Assembly: GCA_963204995.1 (NCBI GenBank)
Contig: CAUJKL010000008.1
Location: 1 to 45,506, forward strand
Reading direction: 5' to 3'
Source of the DNA: Planctomycetota bacterium
GTDB taxonomy: Bacteria > Planctomycetota > Planctomycetia > Pirellulales > Pirellulaceae
DNA: 45,506 bases
Shown piece after piece: positions 5,647 to 13,794 of this stretch (the first letter of the stretch is position 1; every line of letters begins with the position of its first letter). Position numbers and translations under genes: made by a program. The notes beneath the pieces were generated by a model. That model had not been told where the DNA came from, made no database searches, and saw nothing but the letters and a program-made list of their open reading frames with translations.

Positions 5647-8004
5647 CGCTCCCGATGTCACATAAACTGCATCTTCCGGACAGACTTGCCGGCACGTGTC
5701 GCAGCGCGTGCAGATTTCCAGATCGATCCAGTGTTTCTTGTACGGCGTCATGGGGATGGCATCGACCGGGCAGTGCTGGGCACAGATCGTGCAGCCGATG
5801 CACTCGCCGTTGATGCGGTAATCGATCAGGTCGACGCATTTGCCGGCGGGACAACGACCTTTCAAGTGCTCTTCGTATTCTTCGCGAAAGTACTTCAACG
5901 TCGAGAGGACCGGATTCGGAGCGGTCTTGCCGAGGCCGCAGAGACTTCCAGCACCGACCATTTTGGAAAGCTGCTCCAGCGATTCCAGATCACCAGAACG
6001 GGCCTTGCCGGTGCAGAGGCGATCCAGGATGTCCAGCATGCGTTTGGTTCCGACTCGGCAGTACGTACATTTGCCACACGACTGGTCTTGCGTGAAACGG
6101 AGGAAGTAGCGGGCGATATCGACCATGCAGTCAGCATCGTCGAGCACGACCAATCCGCCGCTGCCCATGATCGCGCCGACTTTGGCGAGCGACTCGTAAT
6201 CGATCGGGGTGTCCCCGAGATGAGCCGGCACGCAACCGCCCGACGGGCCGCCGATCTGGACCGCTTTGAAACGTCGTCCCGGTGCCACTCCGCCGCCGAC
6301 CTCTTCCACGATCTGCCGCACGGTGACTCCCATGGGGACTTCGATCAACCCGCCACGTACGACTTTGCCCGCCAGCGCAAAGACTTTGGTTCCCTTGCTA
6401 GTTTCGGTCCCCAAACCAGCGAACGCGCTGCCGCCGTTACGCAGTATCCAGGGAATCACGGCGAAGGTTTCCACGTTGTTGATCAGCGTCGGCTTCTCCC
6501 ACAAACCGCTTTCCGCGGGATACGGAGGCCGCAGACGCGGCATACCGCGATTTCCTTCCACCGAATGGATCAGCGCGGTCTCCTCGCCACAGATGAAAGC
6601 ACCGGCCCCTTCCTTGACTTCCATCTTCAACGCGAAACCGCTCCCCATAACGGAATCGCCCAGGTAGCCGCGCTCCTCACACTGCCGGATCGCGTCCCGA
6701 ACCCGCTTGACGGCCAGCGGATACTCGTGCCGGATGTAGAAGATGGCTTCGTGCGAGCCCACGGCACGGGCGGCAATCGCCATGCCTTCGATGATCCGAA
6801 ACGGGACGGATTCCAGCAGCATGCGGTCCATGAACGCACCGGGATCGCCTTCGTCACCGTTGCAAATGACATACTTCACCGTGTTGTCTGCGCTGCGAAC
6901 GGCCTTCCATTTCACATGCGTCGGAAATCCCGCGCCGCCGCGACCGCGTAGTCCACTGATTTGAACTTGCTCGATGATCTGCTCCGGCTCGAACTCTTTC
7001 AGGCAGCGTCTGAGAGCGACGAAGCCGTCGTGCCGTCGGTACTCGTCGAAATCGAGCGGGTCGATCACGTCGCAAAGTTCCATGGCGAGATGCCGCTGCG
7101 GTCCCAGAAACGAGCTGACCGCACTGTCCCGCATGTCCGTGGCATGCTTCTCGACGACATCGCCTTCCTCGTTCGATTGGAAGCGATCCAGAAAGCGAGA
7201 GACGGCTTCCCGAACGGGCTGCAACAGACCGCGCGGCTGGAAGTGTTTGAGAATGATGTCGCGCGCCGCGTCGGGATCGACTTTCGAATAGACTTGTGAC
7301 GTGCCGTCCGCCATGACCAGTTCCACCAGCGGAGTCCGGTGACAGATGCCGGTGCAGCCGACCTGCTTAATCAGCCCCTGGCCACCGACCAAGGCGAGCG
7401 TCTCGCACAGCGCGTCGTGGACCTTGGCGCTGCCCTGAGCCAGACAGCACGAACCGAGCCCCACGCGGACTTCGGTAATTCCGTGCGTGTGCGGCTGAGT
7501 GATCGGTCGATGGACGGCTTGCCCGGAAGCATGCTCGGCTTTGTCGAAATCCTTGAGGACTTGCGCGACGCCCTGAGGATTCACGTAGCCAAACGTTCCC
7601 TCGTCAATTTGGACGACCGGGCCTAAGGTACAACAGCCGAGACACGCGACCTGCTGGACAGTGAAATCGCCGCTGGCGTCGGTGTCTTCTCCGGGTTTCA
7701 GTTTGAGCTTCAGTTTGAACGCATCTTCGACCAACCCCGCCCCCTTCACGTGACAGGCGGTGCCTTGGCAAACGCTGACCATGTGGCGTCCAACGGGACG
7801 ATGCCGGAAGTGCGTGTAAAATGTCGATACGCCGGTGATGGAGGCCGGTGTGATCTCTGTCAGCTCGCAGACCTTTTGCAACGCTGCCGCGGGCAGGTAG
7901 CGATACTCTTCCTGGATGGACTGCAGAATCGGAATCACCGCATCGGGCTTGCGGCCGATTTCATCGACGATTCGATTGACAGGACTCAGATCAACGTCAG
8001 ACAT
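5581..8004 (-). CDS. NuoE-NuoF fusion, NADH-oxidising flavoprotein with 2[4Fe-4S] tail
   Basis: An 807-aa cytoplasmic subunit that should oxidise NADH through FMN. Residues 1-155 are NuoE-like with a [2Fe-2S] site (VCQGTACHVKGA, later ACLGCC). Next comes the thioredoxin-like N-domain seen in HymB/HydB-type NuoF (GSCCLAQGS, VGCTGICH). The NuoF core follows with the FMN loop GLRGRGGAGFPTHVKW and the 4Fe-4S site SCGKCTYCRVG. The tail has two 4Fe-4S motifs (CIGCTICAQHCP, CTRCDTCRQVCP). The domain order is that of electron-bifurcating hydrogenase or transhydrogenase subunits, but no hydrogenase catalytic gene is nearby. ATG 8004 follows the stop of the upstream gene by one base. About the last 18 residues (EEIRNSKSEIRNKSK...) are translated repeat DNA. 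Confidence 0.9.
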   Translation of the reverse strand: MSDVDLSPVNRIVDEIGRKPDAVIPILQSIQEEYRYLPAAALQKVCELTEITPASITGVSTFYTHFRHRPVGRHMVSVCQGTACHVKGAGLVEDAFKLKLKLKPGEDTDASGDFTVQQVACLGCCTLGPVVQIDEGTFGYVNPQGVAQVLKDFDKAEHASGQAVHRPITQPHTHGITEVRVGLGSCCLAQGSAKVHDALCETLALVGGQGLIKQVGCTGICHRTPLVELVMADGTSQVYSKVDPDAARDIILKHFQPRGLLQPVREAVSRFLDRFQSNEEGDVVEKHATDMRDSAVSSFLGPQRHLAMELCDVIDPLDFDEYRRHDGFVALRRCLKEFEPEQIIEQVQISGLRGRGGAGFPTHVKWKAVRSADNTVKYVICNGDEGDPGAFMDRMLLESVPFRIIEGMAIAARAVGSHEAIFYIRHEYPLAVKRVRDAIRQCEERGYLGDSVMGSGFALKMEVKEGAGAFICGEETALIHSVEGNRGMPRLRPPYPAESGLWEKPTLINNVETFAVIPWILRNGGSAFAGLGTETSKGTKVFALAGKVVRGGLIEVPMGVTVRQIVEEVGGGVAPGRRFKAVQIGGPSGGCVPAHLGDTPIDYESLAKVGAIMGSGGLVVLDDADCMVDIARYFLRFTQDQSCGKCTYCRVGTKRMLDILDRLCTGKARSGDLESLEQLSKMVGAGSLCGLGKTAPNPVLSTLKYFREEYEEHLKGRCPAGKCVDLIDYRINGECIGCTICAQHCPVDAIPMTPYKKHWIDLEICTRCDTCRQVCPEDAVYVTSGAVEEIRNSKSEIRNKSKLPRTK

Positions 8005-8005
8005 G

Positions 8006-9814
8006 TTATTTACTACCGATGCAAAACAGGTGTTCGCTCCCACGGACATAAATCCGACCGTCTTGAAACGCCGGACTGGTCACACACTCTTCACCCAAAT
8101 CAGCTTCGGCAATCCGTTGACACTCGTCAGCGGTGGGATGCACGATCCAGACCTTTCCACTCTTGCCGAACAAATACACGTTGTCGCCGACGAGACTAGG
8201 TGAGGAAGTGAAATCCTCTTCGAAATCTTCTTCCCACAACGGATCTCCGCCCTCGGCCTTGTCATAACACGTCAGTGTGCCGAACGAGGCCAGCAGCAGG
8301 AGCAGCTTGTCGGTCGCTAACGGGCTGCAAGCGTCCGGCAGCCCGTCTTCGGCTTGCCAGGCGACATGCGTGTCCGTCACGTCACCGCTCCCGTCGATGC
8401 GAATGGCGGATAGCTTGGCGTACTCGTTGACGGCGAACACCATCCCGTCCGAGTAGATCGGAGTCGGGCCAATCTCGCTGCGCGGAAGGCAGTTGGCCCG
8501 CCACAGTTCCGTGCCCGTCGCCGCCGCGTAAGCAATCACCCAAGGGTCGCCGCAAGCAATCACTTGGGCCTGCTCGTCGTGCTCGACGACCACGGGACTC
8601 GACCACGATGACGGCATCTTCCGCGCCACCTGCCAAACGACTCGTCCCGTAGCGCCGTCCAGCGCGAGCACTTTCGAGGCTTCAGCATCGGCCTTGCCAT
8701 GATCCACTTGGACGATGACCAACTCCTTGTAAGTGGTGAGCGACGCCGCGTGTCCGTAGGTGTTGTCGTGCAGAGGGCCGAGCGTGATGTGCCAAAGTTC
8801 GTGGCCCGCGAAATCGAAGGCGGCGACGTCACCCGTGGCAAACATGGCGTACACGAACCGTCCGTCCGTCGCCATCGTCGGCGCGGCATAGCCCGTGTCG
8901 TGACTGACCTCGATCGGCGGATCGTTCGAACCGGGTTTTTCGCTGAGTTCTTTCTGCCACAGGATCTTTCCGTCAGCGGCGTCGAAACAATAGACTTCGC
9001 GTCGCTCCTCCGTGGCACCGGTCAGGAACACACGGTCCTGCCAGACGATCGGCGAACTGACTCCGGGCAATGGCACGGCGATCTTCCACACAATACCTTC
9101 CCCCGAGGCCACATCCCAGGCAGCCGGAATGTCAGCGTGTCTGGCAATGCCGGAGCTCTGTGGCCCGCGAAAGTGCGGCCAGCTTTGTAGGAACGCTTCG
9201 GCGGGCGGCAACTCGGGAGCCGCCGGTTTCGCGGCCACGCTTCCCGCGACCAGTTCGGAGCTTGATTCGGAAGTTGGTTCGGAGCTTGCTTCAGAAGTTG
9301 ATTCGGCCTTCAACGCCGCTAGAGCCGCGAGATCATCGGGCAATTGGCTTGGATGCGTCGCGTTCATGGCCCAGATCGTCCCCAGCAACGCGACGACCAC
9401 CACTGCCACCGCCCACGGACCGTGGCGGCGCAGCCGTTCATCGGAATCCGGACCAATCTCTTTGACCGCTGGTCGAGGCAACTTGCGATCGATCGTCGCC
9501 GACCATTTACCCGTGGCCAGCATGATGATCACGCCAGCCAACAACAGCAAGACGCCTGACTTGGTAAACCGCTGTTCGCGGAAATACTCTTGCCGCAACT
9601 CGAAGTCGAGCGCGCGGACCTTGTCTTGGATTTCCGGATTGCCCGGCTCTTTGAGGAACTCGTCCTTCAACACCAGGAACTCCGGCGAGTCCAGAGGAAT
9701 CTTGGTCAGCCGCCGCGTGGCATCAACGACCAGCAAGCCGCAGACGATCAACGAGTAGACGGCGGCCACGACGGACGTCATCAGCAAGGAAGGCGAGCGG
9801 ACAGTGATATTCAT
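8006..9814 (-). CDS. Membrane protein with three TM helices and a PQQ-like propeller
   Basis: A 602-aa protein. An N-terminal membrane part has three helices (LLMTSVVAAVYSLIVCGLLV, SGVLLLLAGVIIMLATG, AVAVVVVALLGTIWAM). A Ser/Glu/Ala linker follows, then an extracytoplasmic PQQ-like beta-propeller that starts SWPHFRGPQSSGIA and has repeated blades (VFLTGATEERREVYCFDAAD, GKILWQKEL). Propellers of this type need not bind PQQ. AGGAGGT seven bases before the ATG at 9814 fixes the start and excludes a longer upstream reading. It lies between the membrane polyferredoxin and the NuoE-NuoF gene, with one base to the latter, so it should be part of the same complex or its assembly. Confidence 0.85.
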   Translation of the reverse strand: MNITVRSPSLLMTSVVAAVYSLIVCGLLVVDATRRLTKIPLDSPEFLVLKDEFLKEPGNPEIQDKVRALDFELRQEYFREQRFTKSGVLLLLAGVIIMLATGKWSATIDRKLPRPAVKEIGPDSDERLRRHGPWAVAVVVVALLGTIWAMNATHPSQLPDDLAALAALKAESTSEASSEPTSESSSELVAGSVAAKPAAPELPPAEAFLQSWPHFRGPQSSGIARHADIPAAWDVASGEGIVWKIAVPLPGVSSPIVWQDRVFLTGATEERREVYCFDAADGKILWQKELSEKPGSNDPPIEVSHDTGYAAPTMATDGRFVYAMFATGDVAAFDFAGHELWHITLGPLHDNTYGHAASLTTYKELVIVQVDHGKADAEASKVLALDGATGRVVWQVARKMPSSWSSPVVVEHDEQAQVIACGDPWVIAYAAATGTELWRANCLPRSEIGPTPIYSDGMVFAVNEYAKLSAIRIDGSGDVTDTHVAWQAEDGLPDACSPLATDKLLLLLASFGTLTCYDKAEGGDPLWEEDFEEDFTSSPSLVGDNVYLFGKSGKVWIVHPTADECQRIAEADLGEECVTSPAFQDGRIYVRGSEHLFCIGSK

Positions 9815-9825
9815 ACCGCAACCTC

Positions 9826-11283
9826 CTAGGCTTCGAAAGACTTGCCAATTTCCGCGTTCGGCACAATTTCGGAAACGTCTTTGATCAAGCCCAGCCGGAC
9901 TTTTTCCACCGGGCAATACCAGTAGCAGCGGCCACAGGAAACGCAACCCGCGCGATCCGCCTGGTAATCGTCGCGGCGTCGGCGCATGGAGAGGTAGACC
10001 AACTTGATCGCGATCACCAAACCAGTCCACGCCCCCAACCAGCCGCCCAGCCATTGAAACCGCCCGCGCCATTGGATGCCGGCTTGATAGAGATCTTCGG
10101 TCGAGCGTCCGCTGGTGCGGAAAGCGTCGCTGGCGTCGGTCGTCACTTCCGTCAGCTTCAATTCTTCCAAACGAACTTGCTCGGCCAATCGGACCTCAGG
10201 ATGCCATTGCGAGAGCGGCGCGGCGAGCGAGGTCGCCAGCCAAGTGAACACAGCGACGATCACAGGCGCGGCGAGCAACGACCACGCCAATTGCCGTTTC
10301 CCTTGCTCGCGACTTTTCGGTGACGGCAAGACGGTCGGCGGATGAATCGCTCCGTAAGGGCACACGTCTTCACAAAGTTGGCAGTTAATGCAACTGTTAG
10401 GCGGAATGCTCAAACGCCATTTCGAGAAGCAGGACAGAACCCGCAGGATCGCGCCGTAAGGACACAGGTAACGGCAGTAAGGTCGACCGACCACGAACGC
10501 GATCAGCAGGATGCAACTGCTGAAAATGAGCATGTTCGTGTTGCCTGCCATCCGGAAAAACGCGACGAACGGATCGAAACGGCAGATGATGAAGGCGGTT
10601 CCCGACGCGGCGAAAATCACCGCGGCACCGAGGTAGATGTACGCCACCAGCCCCAGCGAGTGGTCCAACCATCGCGGCACGGTCACGGTACGGACAGCGA
10701 CCAGTTCCTGCACCGCACCCAGCGGACAGACCGCCGCACAAAACGTCCGACCGAAGAAGAGCGTGAAGACCAGCGGCAGCACGAAAAACACGACGCTCGC
10801 CAGAGGAATCACATAACTTGAATCAAAGATGGCCAAGGCGACGTTCTGTGTGGAACCGACCGGACACACGCAGCCTTCGCGGTAAAAGCCAAACCACAAC
10901 AACGAAGCGATCGTGAGTATTACCAGGTTGCGCCGCGACCGCGACACGAGCGTGAAATACGAAGCCAGCGACAGTGCCAGCAAAAGAACTGCGATGTCTA
11001 GCAGCAAGGGAACTTCGCTGCCCACGTTGGGCACACTCGACGTGGGGATTGCGTGGTCCGTGAACTTAGGCGTGGGGATCAGCTCGGCACGCAGACTGCC
11101 AACGATGGCAACCAACAGAGACAACGCCAAGCCGAATCGCATCACGTTGTACCAGTCTCGCCCGGCTTTCACCGGCACGCGTGACGACAGCGCGACCAGG
11201 CGCGGCCGCTCGTCGCAGTCGCAGCGAGTTGACGCGGTATCGCCGCCGCATCTTTGGTTTTCAGTCGTGGGCTGGTTAGTCAT
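9826..11283 (-). CDS. NapH-like membrane polyferredoxin
   Basis: A 485-aa integral membrane iron-sulfur protein of the NapH/CcoG-like class, which passes electrons across or along the membrane. Membrane helices alternate with Cys motifs: GCVCPVGSTQ, CAAVCPLGAVQE and YCRYLCPYGAI face one side as in NapH. Then come a full ferredoxin motif CINCQLCEDVCPYGAI, more helices, and a last motif CVSCGRCYWYCPVEKV. The ATG at 11283 has GGAAA before it and overlaps the previous gene by eight bases; a GTG four codons upstream is possible. It is the natural link between the exported ferredoxin and the cytoplasmic flavin module. Confidence 0.85.
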   Translation of the reverse strand: MTNQPTTENQRCGGDTASTRCDCDERPRLVALSSRVPVKAGRDWYNVMRFGLALSLLVAIVGSLRAELIPTPKFTDHAIPTSSVPNVGSEVPLLLDIAVLLLALSLASYFTLVSRSRRNLVILTIASLLWFGFYREGCVCPVGSTQNVALAIFDSSYVIPLASVVFFVLPLVFTLFFGRTFCAAVCPLGAVQELVAVRTVTVPRWLDHSLGLVAYIYLGAAVIFAASGTAFIICRFDPFVAFFRMAGNTNMLIFSSCILLIAFVVGRPYCRYLCPYGAILRVLSCFSKWRLSIPPNSCINCQLCEDVCPYGAIHPPTVLPSPKSREQGKRQLAWSLLAAPVIVAVFTWLATSLAAPLSQWHPEVRLAEQVRLEELKLTEVTTDASDAFRTSGRSTEDLYQAGIQWRGRFQWLGGWLGAWTGLVIAIKLVYLSMRRRRDDYQADRAGCVSCGRCYWYCPVEKVRLGLIKDVSEIVPNAEIGKSFEA

Positions 11284-11929
11284 CGGTTTCCACACGTTCG
11301 ATCAGTTGCTTCGCGGCCTGGTCGGCAGCGACTTGGGCCTTCTGTTGAATCAACGCGACCGCCGCTCGCTTAAGCTTGTAGGGTTTTTCCGACGGCAGCC
11401 GGACAAAGGCCTCGGTGGGACAGGCGACGGCGATGGCGCATTCGTTGCAATTCACACAGCGGTCGTGCATGACTTGCAAGTACAACGAACCGTTCATCAA
11501 CGCGCAACCTTTCACGCACTTGCCGCAGCCGATGCAGGCGTCGACGTCGATGCTGTATTCGTAAAAGTTTTGTCCAGCCTTGCCTTCGACGAAAGTCCGA
11601 ATCAACGCATCCGTCGGGCACAACTGGTTCTCGGCGGCGGTATCGAGCTTCTTGTAATTCGGATCGAAGTATCCCGTACAGATATCGCAGTACCCGCACA
11701 TGTCGAAGCATTGCACGCACTTGACAGCCGATTCGTCCAACACGCAGTACGTGGCGCAGTTACCACAGCCGATGCACTTATCGGGATCGATTTGCCAGCG
11801 AGTCTCGGCACCATAGCCTCGGCGGCCAGCCAGAAATCCGCCCAGCGACCCGGCGGCCACAACTCCCGCCACCCGGATGCCGTCGGTTAGAAACTTGCGA
11901 CGATCTTTAGATGGTTGTGCGTCAGTCAT
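11276..11929 (-). CDS. Tat-exported polyferredoxin
   Basis: A 217-aa ferredoxin-like electron carrier. A twin-arginine signal (KDRRKFLTDGIRVAG) and a hydrophobic segment indicate folded export with clusters loaded. The mature part has several 4Fe-4S motifs: CIGCGNCATYC, CVQCFDMCGYCDIC, CIGCGKCVKGC and CVNCNECAIAVACP. This resembles the electron-transfer subunits of DmsB/HybA-type enzymes, yet no molybdopterin or hydrogenase catalytic subunit is encoded nearby. It overlaps both neighbours by eight bases, which shows tight translational coupling. It probably exchanges electrons with the NapH-like protein on the periplasmic side. Confidence 0.88.
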   Translation of the reverse strand: MTDAQPSKDRRKFLTDGIRVAGVVAAGSLGGFLAGRRGYGAETRWQIDPDKCIGCGNCATYCVLDESAVKCVQCFDMCGYCDICTGYFDPNYKKLDTAAENQLCPTDALIRTFVEGKAGQNFYEYSIDVDACIGCGKCVKGCALMNGSLYLQVMHDRCVNCNECAIAVACPTEAFVRLPSEKPYKLKRAAVALIQQKAQVAADQAAKQLIERVETDD

Positions 11930-12188
11930 TGGTTGTACCTCGCAATTGACGCTGGGCGAGCCGAGTGCCGTGGCTGGTCACTGCTTGGCTGGCCTTGGCT
12001 TTGGGAAGCTGACATCCCTTCCACAACTTGCAGGCCGCACAGGGTGACAGGTTGTTGATGCAGTCGTCGTCGGAACTTCGCGACCACAGGTGCAGCGACA
12101 GCGCCGACAAGCCACCGAGGAGCGTGAGACGCCCCGCACTCACAAACCATTCACGGCGATCTCGTTTGATTTCCGATTGAACATCCAT
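11922..12188 (-). CDS. Small Cys-rich Tat-like protein, 88 aa
   Basis: The N-terminus reads RDRREWFVSAGRLTLLGG, a twin-arginine-like motif followed by a short hydrophobic stretch (LSALSLHLW), so it is probably exported or anchored. The core has four close cysteines, CINNLSPCAACKLWKGC (spacing C-x6-C-x2-C-x5-C), which could hold an iron-sulfur cluster. GAGGAGG upstream fixes the ATG at 12188. It overlaps the polyferredoxin gene by eight bases. I do not recognise a named family. Role in the redox complex is inferred from the operon. Confidence 0.7.
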   Translation of the reverse strand: MDVQSEIKRDRREWFVSAGRLTLLGGLSALSLHLWSRSSDDDCINNLSPCAACKLWKGCQLPKAKASQAVTSHGTRLAQRQLRGTTND

Positions 12189-12415
12189 CAGACGGCCTCC
12201 TCTTTAGGATCGGTCGAAGCATAGTTGTCGCACACGTAGGATCGTCCAGGGAATAACTTCATGAAACGAGGTGGCTGGGGCTGAGTCTGCGAAGCCCCGG
12301 CTTACCATGAACTCTAATCAGCCGTGGCGTCGAAGACTCCGCCACAGCCACCCGCCATTCACGGCGATCTTGTTTGATTTCCGATTGAACATCCATCAGG
12401 TGGCCTCCTCTTTAG
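12147..12415. repeat. 61-bp direct duplication flanking two hairpin units
   Basis: The copies 12147-12207 and 12355-12415 differ at only three positions. Each holds the GAGGAGG ribosome-binding site, the ATGG start and first 14 or so codons of the small Cys-rich gene. Between them lie two hairpin units, 12271-12301 and 12321-12351, of the family also found at 2.3-2.6 kb. The distal copy still forms the last codons and stop of the NHL gene; the proximal copy is the working start of the Cys-rich gene. Confidence 0.85.
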
Positions 12416-13472
12416 TCTTTCGGAGCGTGAACACTCGCACACGATTGGTTCTTTGATCCAGTACCAACACACGTCCGTTCTGATCGGTCGCTACGTCAAA
12501 AACAGTCCCTCCCGAATCGGCACGTGGATCGCCGATTTCTCCCGCCGCAACACCCAATTGTTCGGGGCCGGCGACCACGCATTCGAATTCGCCAGCGGCG
12601 CTGTAAACCTTCACGCGGGGAATCCCTTTCTCGGAGGTGACGAATTGACCGCTGGGCAACACGGCAAACTGACTCGGATTGCAGCAGCCAAAAAAGTCAG
12701 CGAGGTCCGGACTGGCCTGGCCCCAAAATGTTTGCAGTTGTCCGTCAAAGGCCAGCGTCTCGATGCGAAGCCGGCCTGGGTTGGCCACATACAATAACTC
12801 GTCCGCGTCAACCGCGACGTCGAAAAACGCACTGGGAACGACGAACGTCGGCATGTCTCGATCCGGGTCCGGTGCGCCGATGGTGCCCACGTGTTTCCCC
12901 GTCACGTCGAAGCGGAGCACGAGGCGATTTCCCGCGTCGGCCACAAAGACGTCCTGCTTTGCCACGGCGATTGACGTGAGTCGGCTGTTCTCGTTAGCCA
13001 TCTCCCAACTACCAGCCGATCGACCGTCGGGTTCGAAGAGTTCGATGCGTTGTTGCACGCCGACATAGATCCGCGCGGCGGCGGCATGCTCCGCGCCGCC
13101 CACCGCCAAACAACTCGGCTCGCCGCCAAGCGGAATGCTTGCTTCCTGCCGTCCCTCGGCCGAGAACACCAGAACGGCTCGGTCGCCGGCCACATAGATT
13201 CGATTCTCCGCACCGACCGCGATGTTCCGGACGGTATCCAGCGGCACCGAGAACTCGCTCGTCTGCTCGTAGCGGATCAGTTCAGGATCCACATGAATCA
13301 ATCGCTTCAAGTCGAGCGAGAAGGTCGCTGGCAGACCGCTTCCTTTTTCTCCCCACGGATCGGTACGGGCAATCGAATAACACGCGACACCAACCGCCAC
13401 GGCAACGAGGACCGTGACCAGCCTTCCGCGAGTTTCAGGAGGAATTCGCACGTTGTCGGTTCCTAGCACCAA
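12396..13472 (-). CDS. NHL-repeat protein, membrane-anchored
   Basis: A 358-aa protein. After a short polar head there is one hydrophobic segment (LVTVLVAVAVGVACYSIA), so it is anchored or secreted. NHL-type propeller repeats follow, with blade motifs such as NRIYVAGDRAVLVFSAEGR, DVFVADAGNRLVLRFDVTG and GRVLVLDQRTNRVRVF. A CC pair sits in FFGCCNPSQFAVLPSG. NHL propellers usually bind proteins or ligands; no enzyme motif is seen. Its last codons (TKEEAT and TGA) contain the ribosome-binding site for the next gene in the ancestral arrangement, now separated by a duplication and repeat insertion. Confidence 0.8.
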   Translation of the reverse strand: MVLGTDNVRIPPETRGRLVTVLVAVAVGVACYSIARTDPWGEKGSGLPATFSLDLKRLIHVDPELIRYEQTSEFSVPLDTVRNIAVGAENRIYVAGDRAVLVFSAEGRQEASIPLGGEPSCLAVGGAEHAAAARIYVGVQQRIELFEPDGRSAGSWEMANENSRLTSIAVAKQDVFVADAGNRLVLRFDVTGKHVGTIGAPDPDRDMPTFVVPSAFFDVAVDADELLYVANPGRLRIETLAFDGQLQTFWGQASPDLADFFGCCNPSQFAVLPSGQFVTSEKGIPRVKVYSAAGEFECVVAGPEQLGVAAGEIGDPRADSGGTVFDVATDQNGRVLVLDQRTNRVRVFTLRKTKEEAT

Positions 13473-13520
13473 ATGGAAAACATGGCATTTGAGGTTCGTT
13501 TCGACACTTTACGGTTTGGC

Positions 13521-13760
13521 GAATGCCACGGGCTCGCCTCGTGGATCGTTGCGATCGTTGCTAAAGAATGGGCACCACACACGACACATGTACATGCCAC
13601 GGGGCTTGTCCCGTGGTGCTTCACGCTTGTCGCTCGCACTCGCTTTTCCGAGCGGCGAACGTAAGAATCCACGGGGCAAGCCCGTGGCATTCGTATCCGG
13701 CAGTTCGCGTGTGTGTAGCGAGAAACGTAACGATCCACGGGACGAGCCCGTGGCATTCCG
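13521..13760. repeat. Four dispersed CCACGGG hairpins in a gene-free gap
   Basis: Units at 13521-13550, 13596-13616, 13666-13692 and 13731-13760 share CCACGGG...CCCGTGG stems with short loops; the first two run opposite to the last two. The gap 13473-13794 holds no convincing gene. Confidence 0.75.
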
Positions 13761-13794
13761 TAAAGCCTCAATTTGATCGCCAATCATCGCTTTA

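Noticed and set aside
5686-6951. A 421-aa plus-strand frame opposite the NuoE-NuoF gene
   Set aside because: The minus strand encodes clear NuoF motifs over the same bases. The plus frame is a by-product of GC-rich codon use.
2696-8004. Electron-bifurcating hydrogenase or complex I operon
   Set aside because: The NuoE, NuoF and NuoG-like domains are present, but no H-cluster or NiFe subunit and no membrane pump subunits are found in the window.
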